Numbered from the stretch's first letter, positions 45,691-59,305 are shown. The stretch: 64,000 nucleotides of DNA from Glossina fuscipes (GCF_014805625.2 NW_023998422.1:3376835-3440834); one strand, 5' to 3'. Made by a program: numbers and translations. The notes: generated by a model not told the origin, from the sequence alone.

Positions 45691-47147
45691 ACCGCTTTAC
45701 ACGTATAGAAGACACCCTCTGAATGGTTGGTCATAATGAAAAAAGAGGACACTAGATATGGCTCTATTTAAAATAAGTCCTTTCTTATCAAAGTCTTCAA
45801 TCGATTCATTCAAGTTTACAGACTGACATATTCAATCATCAGGCGATTCGGTGACATTTCATCAAAGTTTACGCTTCTTAAAGTTACACCTAATGACATA
45901 ATGTTTATGGAATGTGAGAACAAAACGGTTTTCTTTAAACATATAAGCATTAACATGTTTGCGGTAGCAGTGTTAGTACATACAATATAACATAACTAAC
46001 AGGCTGCTTAAACAGTGGGAAAATTTTAAAGCTGCATCAGGCCAAAAGCAAGGACTTTTTATATATTCTTTTCGCTTTCGATATGTGTACAAAGGACCAA
46101 TAAATTTTCTTTATTTCTTTTGAGCCTTTTTTTTTTTTTGAAATACGAAGAAAATGTACATCAAACCATTTCTGGGCTAACTAACCTCATTACCACATTC
46201 TAACGGATCTTTTCGGGCGTGTTTTTCTTAGAAATTTTTCGACTTCTTTAGGTAGAGTGGAATTCTTTTTAAAGTGTCCTTCAAATACCAGATAAAATAA
46301 AAAAATTTGAGAAACTTTTACATTATATTGCATATATATATTTGTGACATTTCCGGATTAATATATTAATCAATATTTTTTAAACTACTTACCAGTCAAT
46401 GTCAATAAGATGGCGAAACTTTTGTGTGTTGAAAATACACGCATGTTACATCAAGTGACAAAAAAATATTTTATTCGAAGTATTGCTTAAATTTTTCTCA
46501 CTTGTCTGACAATTTATGGATGCCAGGCCTTTAAAAATATTCCTTCAATCCTTCAATCAAAGCATTGCTAATCGGTGCAAGCAATTTTTAATCGGAAAGA
46601 CTCGGCTCTGATGAGCAAGCCGCATGAACTAACTATTTCCAGTAGAGTGGTCCGTTCCGATAGGTGGACGGATGACATGCAAAAAAGAACCCTTTTGTTG
46701 ACATTCTGACTGTTTCTTGAACGTCGGACGGTTTGAATCTATAAATTGCGGTTAGTAGCTAGCAGTTCAACAGTAGTTCAATACTAATCGTTTCACCACG
46801 CTTTGAGAGGCGACGTCCTTCTCGTTCCATCAAGCACAAAGTATCGTCCTCTTGCTATAGCGATTCAGCTACGTAGTAGACCTGGATAGAGCTATTCATG
46901 GGTTTTTGTGACTGTGATTCTTAAATAGAGCTAATCCCGATTAATGGTGGGATGGAAAAAAGATTTTCTTTTTATCAATCATTCGGGCAAAGAAAAAGTG
47001 CTCTCGATGAATGCTCTTTTTGTAGCACAAACCTTGACATTTTCATAGTAGTTTTTTGTATGTTGATGAATGTTGAGGTTGAATGGATAATTCGTGGTAA
47101 TAAAATTCGGTGAACTGATCTAAGAGTAAAATAGCAAAGCCCTTCAG

Positions 47148-47399
47148 TGTTTTAAACACACTTTAGAAACCTACGAATATGTAGCTCAACAATGCAATCA
47201 AAATTTTATTAAGTTCGTAACCGTTGACGATTATAAAGATATTATCATTAAGACTGAACATGAAAGCCGTTATTGTCCTGGTACAAAGATATCACCGCAT
47301 TTTACAAAAACACATGTCTGCAGAAGTTCTACACGAAAAGCTCAAGATATGCGTGCGAAATTACAGGAAATTAATAAGGAATACTCGGCAGACATTGAG
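47148..47399 (+). CDS. Unrecognised exon-like open frame in the Lac intron
   Basis: A 252-bp stretch, exactly 84 codons, lies between an acceptor (CCCTTCAG|) and a strong donor (GAG|GTAAGC). The frame is open from a TAA at about 47129 through to a stop near 47449. Its composition is protein-like, unlike the surrounding low-complexity frames: it contains YEYVAQQCNQNFIKFVTVDD, RYCPGTKISPHFTKTHVC and AQDMRAKLQEINKEYSADIE. It has no ATG near its start, so it would be an internal exon of a nested gene or a transposon remnant. I do not recognise the family and found no partner exon. It does not match Lachesin. Confidence 0.4.
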
Positions 47400-48059
47400 G
47401 TAAGCAATGCCAGTAGTAAAAAGGAAAAAAATAAAGGGAAAAAGGAGTAAAAAAAAATTACTAAAAAAAGGCAACAACAAGAATAACAGCAACGGCTATA
47501 TGACAGGATATAAAACAGGCGAAGTAAAAGAGAATTTGATGAGACCGTTCGTTGTAATAGGTTTTTTTCATGCAAATTTTAAACATGTGTGTATGTGCTT
47601 GTATATTACTACAATATATATATATATATATATAATTACATTAGACGTCATAACGAAGCCGTAGACGAAACCTCATGATGATTGGTGGTCTCAAAAAATG
47701 TGGTGGCATTTTTCTTTTTCTTTTTTTTTTTTTTTGCTTACCTACGCTTAAATCAAATTTGTTCACATAAAATATTGCAGTTGAAAGAGGGTTAGAAATA
47801 AGAATCTCATAAAGAAAATGGCGGTTCATATAATAGATAAATAAGCAAAAAAAACTTGTATTTGGCTTACGGCACATTTCAAATATCCACCACTAAGTTC
47901 TTTCAAGTTTCAAATCAATCAATTTTTGTGGAAGCTCTACGGAAATATATCCAAAATATATGAAAAATGTCGCCTAGATTGGATTGTTAAGTAATTGAAG
48001 GAATGTTTAAGGGGAGGAGGAGTTCCGTCCATATTTTAACATTTTATCTAAGAACCTCA

Positions 48060-48490
48060 CTTAAGGCATTAGTCCTTTATCCATATGCTATTTTAGTTCT
48101 GGCGGCGGCCTAGGAACTCCAAGAGCATATATGTGGATAGATGGACGGATGGACATAAACAATGAAGTCTGAATGTTTGGTTGGCTATAAGTGGCGGCAT
48201 TTATCGTCATGTTGTGTAGTCTAGATTTTTATGTAATGTCCCGCCCATCTTTTACCGCTTTGCCTGAGAACACTAATTAAGGGACTAATTCCATTTCCGT
48301 ATGCTTTTCTAATCCTGGCGATGGTTTTGGGAAGTCCAAAAGTTTTTATGGATGAATGGACGGATGGACGAATGAAAACTGAATATTCTTTTGCCGATAC
48401 ATGGCGACATTTAAGATCATTATTCAGTGGAATTCTAAAAGCATGGATGGACAGACGGACGCAAAAAAATGAATCCTCAATATTCCTTTG
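48060..48490. repeat. Diverged tandem dimer, unit about 216 bp
   Basis: Unit A starts ttaaggcattagtccttt and unit B (about 48277) starts ttaagggactaattcca. Both continue atatgct...tctggcg, then gaa(c/g)tcca, then gatggacggatggac, then a segment ending in ggcggcattta or ggcgacattta. Each unit carries a GGAC/GGAT (GTCY-type) tract. The open frame at 48321-48524 lies inside the repeat. Confidence 0.65.
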
Positions 48491-49619
48491 TTTATTCCTT
48501 AATAGTGTTGTTGGCTGCGCGTAAAAGTTTATCAAAGCGAAAAACGCTAACCCGGTTTCCCTTGACTCATAATACGTGCGTAACTTATAGTTATTTGTGA
48601 AAACTGAATGAACGAATGAATGAATGAATGGCTAAATGAAACTAAATGGATCTAAATGACATATTTTGTTGCTTTTGTGAACATAAAACCGAATTTTATG
48701 AAATATAAATAACAAAAGAGTTATTTTTTTTCGTTGGTTGCGATGGAAATTGAAATTGAAAAACACACGAAATTGTTCCGCTCATTAACCATTTCAGCAA
48801 AATATGAAATTTCGGTTTAAATACTCAAGAATTTCAAAATTTAATTTGAAAAAAGTTCATTAAAAAGAAGAGTTCAATGAAGCATTTAAAGTCGAAAAAA
48901 ATAAAAATAAATAAATAAATAAATAAATTAGAAACCAAGCCCTAAAGTCATTAGCATTTAACCACAATTTTGTTCGCAAATATCATTTTTCAATATGAAA
49001 TAAATAATAATAATACAGGAGAGTGACATTAAATTAAAAGTTGAACATCCTTTTATCTCTGTGAGCGCATTTCACTTCACTTGTTTACCGGTTTTTTATA
49101 GCATGACTTCCTTAAACATTTGTTTACTAAAAGATTTAAAAAAAAAAAAAAAAACAAATGGAAGAACGAAAGAGAATGTAATTCATTCGGTCATTGTTCC
49201 ACAGCATATGTTGAATTTTAAATAAATATACTTTTTCCACTTTTTTTTATATTGCCTCACGTATCCACAACTGTTGACGATTCTTTTGTATGAAACTGTC
49301 AAGTCATATCACATCACATCTCATCACCAATGTGACTGTTTTTCCTTCTTTTTTTTCCTTTTTTTTTTAAATGTCTACCAGTTTTATTTCCTTACCTCGC
49401 TTGCTGAGCCGCAGTAAAGTTGCAACAGCGGGACGAGTAAAGCAAAAAATCATTTGTTTTTTGCTTTTCTTGTGCTTTTTGCTTAATTTTATGAATAGTT
49501 TTTACTGCCTGCAATTTTATTAGGAAGCAATGTTGGCATTTTTAGAAAGTTTCTTCTTCCCTTCAAAAGTCAAAAAGAATTTTAAATATTTTAAGCAGAA
49601 TAAAAATCAACTTGAATAC

Positions 49620-49930
49620 CCTACACCATCCCATCGATATTCGTATAATGACTTTTTAAAATAGATCATTACCTGAGAAGTAGTCGGCAAAGTATTCCGA
49701 TCCTAAGCATTTTCAATAGCGTTCGTCCTTGCATCGAACTACGGCGATATGCCGAATTTCATCAAAATTGCGGCCTGGAGTTTCAACAAATGTAAGCAAG
49801 GTGGACAGACGGACAGACAGATGAATTCAGAATTAGTAATAAAGGATTGGTCGATCTCAAGCCCTTCCCGATGTTACGTACATCTGGACAAACTTAAGTT
49901 TATAACCCAAGCGTGATATGGTGTAATGAA
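49620..49930 (-). repeat. (GTCY)n-type interspersed repeat copy, inverted
   Basis: Inverted blocks: cattttcaatagcgttcgtc, tgccgaatttcatcaaaatt, gtggacagacggacagacag, gaattcagaattag, then ataaaggattggtcgatctc, ending with tggtgtaatg. Confidence 0.65.
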
Positions 49931-50239
49931 AACAGCATGGGCCTCAGGACGGATCGAATATACTCATGAGTAGATTAAAGGTAATTTCTTTGTTATTTAT
50001 TTAACTGGCAGCCGTTTGCGATGATATTTCCATTCGTCGAGTTCATGGATTAGTGATTAAAATTTCAAATTTTCTAACAAGAGCTTCTGTTTGACTTAAA
50101 ATAGTTTTGCCATCCTTGTTCTAGTTTTATCAATGAAAGGCCCGATGATGGGCTTCTGTGAGATCATTATATGCGCAACATCCACATATTATTCGTAATT
50201 TGTTTCCAAGCTCTAAGCAGAAAAGGTTAATTTAACGAC

Positions 50240-50400
50240 AACGTGGACTCCATAGTCGAATAGATAAGAGGCGCGACTACAAAGTTTGTGTTCGTAGGTT
50301 CAAGTATCAGTATACAACACGTGGATGTAGGCGCAGTGAGTCTTCACTAGGTTGTGGCCACTTCATATTTCTTTTCCTTTCCGCACTTCTTTCTGACCAT
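50240..50400 (+). mobile_element. tRNA-derived SINE-like copy 3
   Basis: Aligned to copy 1: catagtcgaatagataagag (A box region), tcgtaggttcaagtatc (B box region), gcgcagtgagtcttcactag, then ggttgtggcc and T-rich sequence. Shared order with 36605 supports a single family. Divergence is high, so both are old. Confidence 0.6.
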
Positions 50401-52589
50401 TATCACATTACACGTGTAAGGGGGATTGGTTTTGGTGATAAGCAAATCACTTTCGGTTTAACTACTAGCGGCCTATTTTAAACATTGCCTTTAGCGTGAA
50501 ATCGAACCAACATCTCGAACAATAGGTGTTGAAATTTTTTCTTTTAAGTCACGCGGCTAAATGAATAGCTTCCTTAGCAGACACCTGCGTCGAATTTCAT
50601 AGCATTCATTTTCAGCATCAAACATGACACATACCCATGCTTTCATCTGAAAAAGTAGCTTTTTCGATTCAACTTTAACTTTTCAATCGAAATAAACCTC
50701 TGCGTAATCGAAGCGACTTTTGGCGCTTTTCAGAATAACCTCGAAGTCACATGGAACTCGGTTAAGCAAATGGAGAAATTGGAATATCATATGAGTTATA
50801 ATTCTTGTGAGAAAGTATCGCAGAAACGCCAAAGCGAGAGAAGGTGCCTTATTGCATAATCGAAGAATCAAGAGTTAATTATTAGTGGTTTTGACGAACA
50901 ACTTCACGCAAACTAAGCATAATTCTCTTATAACATTATGTAGTGTAATGCGTTTAGCTTAACAAGTCCACAGGAATTTCCGATGCAGCATAACTCGAAC
51001 TTAGTCTAGTTCTAGTTTTTGACATCAGTAGTGAGTTAATATTGGAGTGAAAATTTGAGCCGACTCTTACTTATATATTGAAAATCACAGAAATCCAAAA
51101 GGCACTTTCAACCTTATGTCGTAACTTTATTTCTTAAGTTGAGCATGAAAGTAGGCGAGCTTCGCTCTAGAGTGCGTTGAAAGCAGCAGCAAGTAGCAGC
51201 AAAGTAAGAAAGAAAAAAATGGTAAAACTTTATAAAAAAAATTTGTTAGTTTTTGGCTACAAACATCACCAGAGTTATGTTAGATTCGTCGGCGAATGTT
51301 CGTAACATATAGAAATGCGCACCGTCGATACCATAAAGTATGTATAATATTTCCAAACTGTATTTCCAATGATGTCTTACTTTGTAACTTTAATTTGAAT
51401 TTTAAATTTTTTGTTAATAAAACCGAAATGCCTTTGTCGAAAACCACTTAAATCGAATTAAGGCATATATGCGAAAAAGCCTTATAAAGCTTTCGCCGCC
51501 TTTCCAACTAATCGTTCCGCCTGCTTAATACAGTACTCGTCTGCCCGCTTTTTGAACAATCCAACCCATTATTAAATCAAAATGTAAAGTCTGCGAGTGT
51601 TTTCTTGTGTGTATACACATGTAACACATCCACATACATGTATATATTTTTATATGTAAAAAGATCTATTGTACTCGCTCAAACTTCTAACTCTCCAGCT
51701 TTAGGAATCCAATGAGTCCCGTCACCTACTTAGATGAACCGTAGATGGCAGCGTGTTCGCACCGCATATGATGGAACATCGGCATGGATCGGTATCAGAC
51801 GTACCTATATATTTTCCAGATAATACCTGAGGGAGTTGTATCATGTCTAGAAGGCCGTTGCGAGACATATGTCGCTACATCGTAGTTGCAATAGCTTGTG
51901 TTCTATGCCGAATGAGTTAATAAATTCGTACTCACGCATACTGCTCCCAATGCTTTGCGATTTCTTCTGCGCCCATTACAAGTCTCTTAGCACGGCTCCT
52001 TGGTAGAAAGATTTAAAAAATAAAATGTGGAACGCTTCAGGATTTTGCGTGTCATCCTTGCGCATGGCCGTTTCTTATCTTCTCTCTATCGCAAGAAGCA
52101 AGAATATAAACTACACTAAGCAAATTAAGTGCGTAGTGTAACTTGAAAGCAGTTGTTTACAAAAAGCTTCCAATTCACACAAGAATTTGATTTGATGCCT
52201 CATTTGCCCCATCGATTAACTCCATGAAATCAAAAACAAAGAATAGCGGGTAAAACTGTTTGTTCAAGTTTTTTTTTTTTACGTTGTGGGCTTAGCCCAC
52301 AATTTGAGCAATTGAAAACGACTTTCATATCTATTTAACTGTTAATTGCATTTTTAAAAGGTGCTTTAACTGAATTTTCATTGCAATTGCCAATGAGTAA
52401 GGATTGGCTTTGGAAATAAATTATTTGCTATCCAATGCCCAAAAGGAAAAAATGTTGTTTAGTTTAATTAACACTTACTGCTAAAATTTGCTTTGAATGT
52501 ATAAAGAGTTAGGAGTCAGTCACGTGTTTTGATATTAAAATTAAAATAAAAAGAAGAACGAACATTATAGTAGGGCAAGGGCGACCTTT

Positions 52590-53620
52590 ATATACCCTAC
52601 AACACTTCGCATAATACTGGTACTTGTTGGTCCCATGCGAAGGCATACTTTTCTTGAAAGCCCGCATATTAAAGGATTCCTATCACATCAAATGGTGTAG
52701 TCCAAATTTAACAAAAATTCCGCAAAATTTTATTATTTTTCAGTTTCCGTTAAAGAAAACTAGAAGTTAAACTTTCTTTCCATATAAGGGGTTGCTTTTT
52801 ATAATAATCCCCATATATATTAAGTCTCTAAAAAATAGACCTATGTGATCCAAATCCCCCACCGTTAATTTTTGTACTAAATCGCTTCTACGAACCAATT
52901 TTCATCGTAAAATATCAGAAGTTAAATCTTTTTCTGAAAAAGTTACTATTCGCGCGAAATCTTACATGGAATGGGGTCCATGTCGATCAAAATTGGTCGA
53001 TTTAATTTTTATGTCAAACTACTACCATAAAAAAATTTCCATCATAAAACATTAACCATTAACCCTCTTTGGTATATAAGGGCTTACATCCCGATAGAAT
53101 CCTTATATGCGATGATCACCCAAAATTGGATCCACGTGGACCAAACTCGATAAGATTGGTTTCTATGTCAATTTGCGAACCAATTTCCGTCATTAAATAG
53201 TGAAAATTATTATATAAAGATTTAGTCTACGTACGAGCGAACGAAGGATTACGAGAGGTGGCTCAAAAAATTACCCCAAACTTTTCAAACCAATTTAGAA
53301 TGCCGACATACTACTATTACTCATAGGTTTTTATTGAGACGTTTTGAAAATTGGAATTTTTTTCCATATAAGGGCATTTCAAAGTAGGCTTTATATGAGA
53401 AGTGGTCAAAAAAGTGGACCGATGCTAACCATTTTCGGTATTCCAATATTCATGAAAGATCTCCAAATTCCAACCTGCGCGCGAAAATCCATGAACGGAC
53501 CTTAGACAGATAGACGGACAGACGAGTATCAGTATAATAAAAGGTTAGTCGATCTTAATACCTTCTGGGTTTATGTACGTCCCCCACAAATTTATTACCA
53601 CAAGTAATGTAGGGCAAATT
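52590..53620 (-). repeat. Long repeat with quasi-tandem internal units
   Basis: It begins ttatataccctacaacactt and ends in the usual gacagatagacggacagacg, then gtatcagtataataaaag. Between them, catataaggg-like blocks recur at about 52781, 53073 and 53364. A (c/a)(c/t)cat(c)(a/g)taaaa block recurs at about 52900, 53040 and 53190. This suggests internal units of roughly 145-150 bp. It is probably the longest member of the family in the window. Confidence 0.6.
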
Positions 53621-55139
53621 AATTCAAAAACTAGACTTGATCGATTTGTCTTTCGTTACGATCTGCGATTAGTGTATATCGAGTAAATGTATTTTTGTTG
53701 CCCCTAACGTTGTAATGAAATATCGTACACCAGGCAGTGCTAGTGGATATTAATGAACGATGAAGGCTGAAATTCCTTCTCTTGCTTGCTCAGAAATAAG
53801 TTTTTGAAAATAATTTAAATAAAATTTTTGCTAAAATTCAGAAAAAATTATATGACGGCCACATCCAAGTGCTATTATATAATTATGTTGCGAACGTGAA
53901 ACGAGTTGATATCTATTGCAAAAGTTTTTTTGGTGCACGATATGCATTAGTGAAACTCTTTAACTTATTTATCAATGTGTTTTATTCTCTCTATTTGGGA
54001 CCACAGCTGGTGCGGTATTAAGCTTAAGCATTTTAATTAACTACGAAATGTTACGTTTGCCGAATGCTTTCCACGCTTCTCTATGCACAGAATTTTAATT
54101 AAGTTTAATAACTTGCCACACTCTACTATATAGTATACATATATATGTATACTGGAGACAATTTCGATATCGATTCCATTAGCTAATGTCTAATATATAT
54201 ATATATATATATGTTTGCGTGCACATATATGAATGCTATAAAACAAAAATCTCTATGGTTTCCTCCGGATAAAATATGAGAAAAACAATTTAAAATTAAA
54301 AGCATAGAGGAATGAAAACAAATAAATGCGGGTACCCCTAGCATATGAAAACCTTGCACGCACATACGTGTCGTATGGCATAGCATTTCAACTAATTACA
54401 CTTGGGAATGTTACAATAATTTTCTGAATATAATAATAACCATAGCACCTCTCTTGCGGCACCATAATGTTTATTTTGGCGGTTGGTTTGGGTTAATAAT
54501 TAAAATTTTAATACAAAAATAAACAAAAACTGCAACTGTTGTTTATTGTCCTCCATCTTTCCGTCATACAAATTTAACTTATCGCATACTCGAGGTTTTT
54601 TTTTTATTTTTATTTTAATTTTTTTTTTTTTTTTTTCTTTAAATCAATTCAAATTGTTGAAATTGTAGTCGATGCAACATAATACCATAAAGACCAAGTC
54701 AGTCACTGCTATGTCAATTGATTATTAAATAATTTCATCGACACGGAGAGAAAAACCTCCAATGACATTAAAAACAAATGAGTCATAAAGCGAGTTAATA
54801 GAAATAAATGACGAAACGCGACATATGAGTTATATGAGACAAAGTCATTATTGTTTAGCTGCCTTGAAAAAGCGCAGCAAAAGTGAAAGATGAGAAGCCA
54901 ACCACTAAACTGTAGCGAGTAAAGAAATCAAAACAATTTATGTATTAGGCTGGCGAAAAAATATTGCAGGTTGTCACAACATACCGTTATATTCCTTTTG
55001 ACCTATTTCGGGGACTATTTAGGCCATGGGGTCTTTCATAGTTGCCGTTCTCGAATAAAGTCGATAGTTGTCGATCAAAGACTGACTGCAATGAGTGCTG
55101 CGTTTACTGCTATCGATAAAAACACCACTTGCGCTACAA

Positions 55140-56085
55140 GTATAAGTTAAGTGTGTGGGGATGCATGCAATACGCGGAAGGACTTGAGATAGACCCCCGT
55201 ATTATTTTACTAATCGAGTCAGAATGATTTTCTGGATCGTTGTAAGCTGGTCTGTCCTTCCGTCTGTCTTACTCTTTGCGTTCAACTTACAGGCGGCAAG
55301 CTAGCGGACTAGCTGTAGAGATTTTACTTGTCTTTACCGTCGAATGAAAAAGTTCAGAGCACCTTCGCATTAATGTTTGACAGTTTAAGTAACTCGCAGC
55401 CAACATTTGAAAGTTATTTAAAACGAGGATGCCACGCATGGGAAACTGTGCCTTTCCCAATATTAAAGAATGTGCTTTTTAGTAAGACGTCCGTACGACC
55501 GTGTATGTTTTCCTAAATTCTCTTTATGCTATGTTTCACTTTGTCGAGATTTTTCATTTTTACTTCCCTCTCTGCAGTCGTTCCGTATTTCTTACATGTC
55601 TTATAAGTTTTGTTTTTGTTGACTCCTGCCATTGTCGCGACCTAAAAGATACGGGTGAACAAGTTTGCGCTCCCTAAGAACGTATGTTTGTTTCAGTTTA
55701 TTAAAATGCAGTGGACGTGTTAAGAAGTTTGATCGGATTCTTCATGAGTTTAAAGAACGTCATTGAAGACAACGACTTGTTAAATTAAAGCGTTATATTT
55801 GAAGTGATTCTGAAGTGAAAAGTGATCTTGTCCAACCATTTTTCATAGCGTTCGACCTTGAGCCAAAACAAGGTCAGTGTACCAAATTTAATCAAAATAT
55901 TTCACAATTTACTTGTAGGCAGTAAGAAAACAAGACGGACAGATGGACGGACAAGCTCAAATCAATTTAGAAAACGATTCTGAATCGATCGGTATAATAA
56001 AAGATGAATCTATGTGAACTCCTTCTGGGCGTTGCAAACATTGTCATAAAACTGACTTATCCTTGTACGGCAAGTGATATAGGAT
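55140..56085. repeat. Two (GTCY)n repeats in opposite orientation
   Basis: The plus copy at 55150-55400 has gcggaaggacttgagataga, ctaatcgagtcagaat, ctggtctgtccttccgtctg and caacttacaggcggcaag. The minus copy at 55800-56080 has atagcgttcgaccttgagcc, caagacggacagatggacgg, aaacgattctgaatcgatcg and cttctgggcgttgcaaacat, ending tgtacggcaagtgatatagg. Together they form a large imperfect inverted pair. Confidence 0.65.
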
Positions 56086-57109
56086 AGAAAGCAAAAAGAA
56101 TTTTGGAAATTTTATTTTATTGAGGAAACACTATTTTCTCCTCGCCATATGTGGGAAATTATTGCGGGTCCAAATGCGAGGACTAGCGGATACCATTTTT
56201 ATGCGTAACTTGTTTCGAAATGCGCAATAAAATGTTTTGATAATGTCAGACAATCACATTTTACTTAATTGTTTTGTTGATAATTATCAAGAGTTCTATG
56301 GGGATAAAATTTCGAAGCCGTCCAATTGAGACTACAAGCTTATCGAAAGAAATAAGAAAACATATCGACAATTAGTTAAATTTTCTCATTTTCTTTTTTT
56401 TAATACAAAAAACGTACTTTTGTTTCAACCCATTAAAAATAAAAAAAAATAAAAAAGCGAAAGCCAAAGCAAAAGCGAAATTACTTTCTCGTCAATTTAT
56501 TATTTGTTCATTTGCATTAAAGAATTTATTCATTTTTAACTGTGCCTTAGAAATTTCTTTTAATAATTACCGTTAGAAGAGTAATTGTCTTGAGAAAAGT
56601 TAAACGAAAAATTTCCCATAAGAAAGTTTTATTTAATAAGTTTTGATTTTCTGCAAAATTGAGAGCAAACGAAGCACTAAGACAAACAATATTTAATTTT
56701 AGTAAAAATTAAAAAAAAAAAAAAAAAAAACAACCAAAGCAGATCATCCACTTTAGAAGTACAATAAATAAAAGACATTTTTACTTGTTAACTCGTTTGA
56801 CCCTTGAGATCTATTTGTGGAGCCAATTCGACTAACGAATTGATTGCTTTACCTAACCTATCCTGGGCTATCTCTGATTCACTTACGGAACTGCATGGAA
56901 ATGATGCAAATGCAAAAGCTGAAGAAGTCGGCTAAACAACTGGATGTAAGGGATCCCTAAAGTACTTCTTATTAATAGAAGCGTGACTTTATTCTTATGC
57001 CTATTAACAGTGCACAAAGTATGGGGCCGAGGAAAGGTGGTTTTTTTTTTGGCAGCACATGTACATGAAAAAGTTGCTATAAAACAAATTTTTCATACAC
57101 TCTTCAAAG

Positions 57110-57480
57110 CTGTTCTTCTTCTTCTATAGACGTCATCTAAACCATATTTGCAAACCTTAGTTTTCTATTGGCCTGACGGATGGACGCGTACATTAAGCTG
57201 AACTTAGATCTAAGTTAAGTGCGTAAAATAAATTCTATCCATCGAAATTAATTGGTTTATAAAGCAAATTACGATGTATTTAGAAAGTGGTTCGTCACAC
57301 TTTGTACGAAAAACTTTAAACTTGGAACCGGCTAAAATTCCCATACGTCCGTCCATTTCCAGAAAAAGCAAGCCACGAAATAATCTTCAACTTGTTTTCG
57401 GAGTAGTGTATACTCTAGACCTGTCCCCTTGCGATTCTGAGTGGCTCAGATCAAGTTAGTCATATTTAGTTGGTCAGTCG
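57110..57480. other. Intron stretch with one open frame, not supported
   Basis: The 61-residue frame at 57274-57459 (plus) includes PIRPSISRKSKPRNN and resembles no family I know. A gacggatggacgcg GTCY trace lies just upstream at 57176. I read it as repeat-derived, non-coding DNA. Confidence 0.35.
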
Positions 57481-58639
57481 CTCTGCAAAATTAGACACAG
57501 TGGAAATAGGTGTTTGACGATTTCGGTTCGAAGTCACGAACTTTCGCGAGCGCATCAACAAACTGCCCGATAAGAGGCAAAAGATCATAGATACTGATGG
57601 TGAATATTTTGACTATTAAGCTTTTTCCCGAGTACATAGAGTATATGAAGAGAGGATATGAAGAGATAGAGTATATATATATATATCTTGATTAAAGCAA
57701 TTTAAAATCCGAGTGGTTTAAAATCAACTATGTAGACATTTAGATATATATGCATATCGTATATCAGCGATATAGATATTCATTTGTAATTACACAGCTA
57801 AATGTATGCATATATATGTGATTTCTATGATCTGACATTTCCAAGTAGTTTAACTGACAGAAAAAAATTTAGTTTACACCTATTACTAGTCATTAATTAC
57901 AACAATTCTAGCGAGTTTTTTCATGTGTTTTTGTACTGGACCGCCTCACTGTCTTTAGTCAATATTCTTAGGGTTGTTTTAAGTAAAAAATATAATCCCT
58001 TGTAAAGCTTTTAGAGCGAGGATCGCATTTATTTCCAAACCCGATCTCGAGCGATCAGCTGGAATTTTATATCAAATTTAATTTCAAGGGCGAACGGTAC
58101 TCTAAGCGATCAAGTTCAGAATCTTACAAAAGTGTCATCTGAGCCAGAGTACATATAAACGACAGAGTCTTTCGGGACGAATTCTACGCATTCCAAATGG
58201 AACGACATGTTGAACATAAGCTCATTTTCGTTGGCTTTAAAAAAAAACCTACGCTACGTAAACAGCGTATTGTTCATTGAGCAGATACGTGTATCAGACA
58301 GAAATTTGCATTTTTTGTAAAATGATGTTAATGTCTTTACCGCCTCTCGCAAAAAAAAAGGCAAATAAGAAAATCACATATGGCTGTGGCCGAATCATCT
58401 ACAACCACCGTCTTACTAACTTGAAATAAAATATACAAATTGTTGTTGTATTGTTCTAGTGCTCGAGTGATAAATGAAAACTTAATCTTTTCACTTTGGA
58501 GAGAGAGCTGCGCTCAATTTATGTTATATTGCCGGAGTTCTCTTTTACTTACTTCGCCTTTTTCAAGAGCGCCCTGCCCGCAATGCCTTTCAATATTCTT
58601 TCCAAACTTGAATCTGAAATCATAACCATTGCGATCACA

Positions 58640-59305
58640 CGACTACACGAATCCACATAGACTGACAGTTTGAGGGACAGACATGCTTAAATGGATTCAG
58701 TATAATATGCTTATCAAAAATACATTTAATTTATGCAGTTAGTGAAATTTCCTGCCGCACGTTGCCAATATTTTGAAAACGTGAATAATTCCTACCGCCT
58801 ACCATCCTTCAGCGTTGGGTGGAGGACTGTGGCGCGATTGTAATCAAAATGTATCACCTAAAGTATCAAACGTAAGCATAAATATTTCAACATTTTATAC
58901 GCGTCGCCGAAAGATGGAAGTATACCATCTATGTTGAAACGTCTGCAACGGGTCGAGGAAAGGAAGCTCAAAATTGGATTTATCCGCCTGTCATGTCTTT
59001 GGTGAATATTGTCCTGATTGCAAATATGGAGCTATAGAGTTCAGATTTAGTAGAAACAAAGAGATTGAAAGTTTTTGCCAGCAAGTTGGTGACCACGCCC
59101 ACGCCAGTTAGGAAGCACGCCCTATCCTTTATCTGTAAATTCGTAACAATCGATTCTTGGCTCATTCCTCATATCCTTAGCTCATAGACATAGATGGAAA
59201 TTGATAAAAATCGATCACGTCCACGTATTAATACGAAGCAATTCAATCCCTTTTTTGATGTTGGGTATAAAAGACCCGGTCATAGCCAAATATAATTTCC
59301 TTACC
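58640..59305 (+). repeat. Second-family repeat copies with conserved tail
   Basis: 58640-58760 has gactgacagtttgagggaca, gacatgcttaaatggattca and ttcctgccgcacgttgcc. 58900-59305 ends with aaattgataaaaatcgatca, cgtccacgtattaatac, ttgggtataaaagacccggt, then catagccaaatataatttcc, matching the tails near 29740 and 40950. Confidence 0.6.

Noticed and set aside
47407..47664. 85-residue Lys/Asn-rich frame after the orphan exon
   Set aside because: It starts inside the predicted donor, is low in complexity and ends in a (TA)n run; it is probably intronic.
48321..48524. 67-residue frame with MDEWTDGRMK
   Set aside because: It translates the GGAC/GGAT tract of the 216-bp tandem unit.
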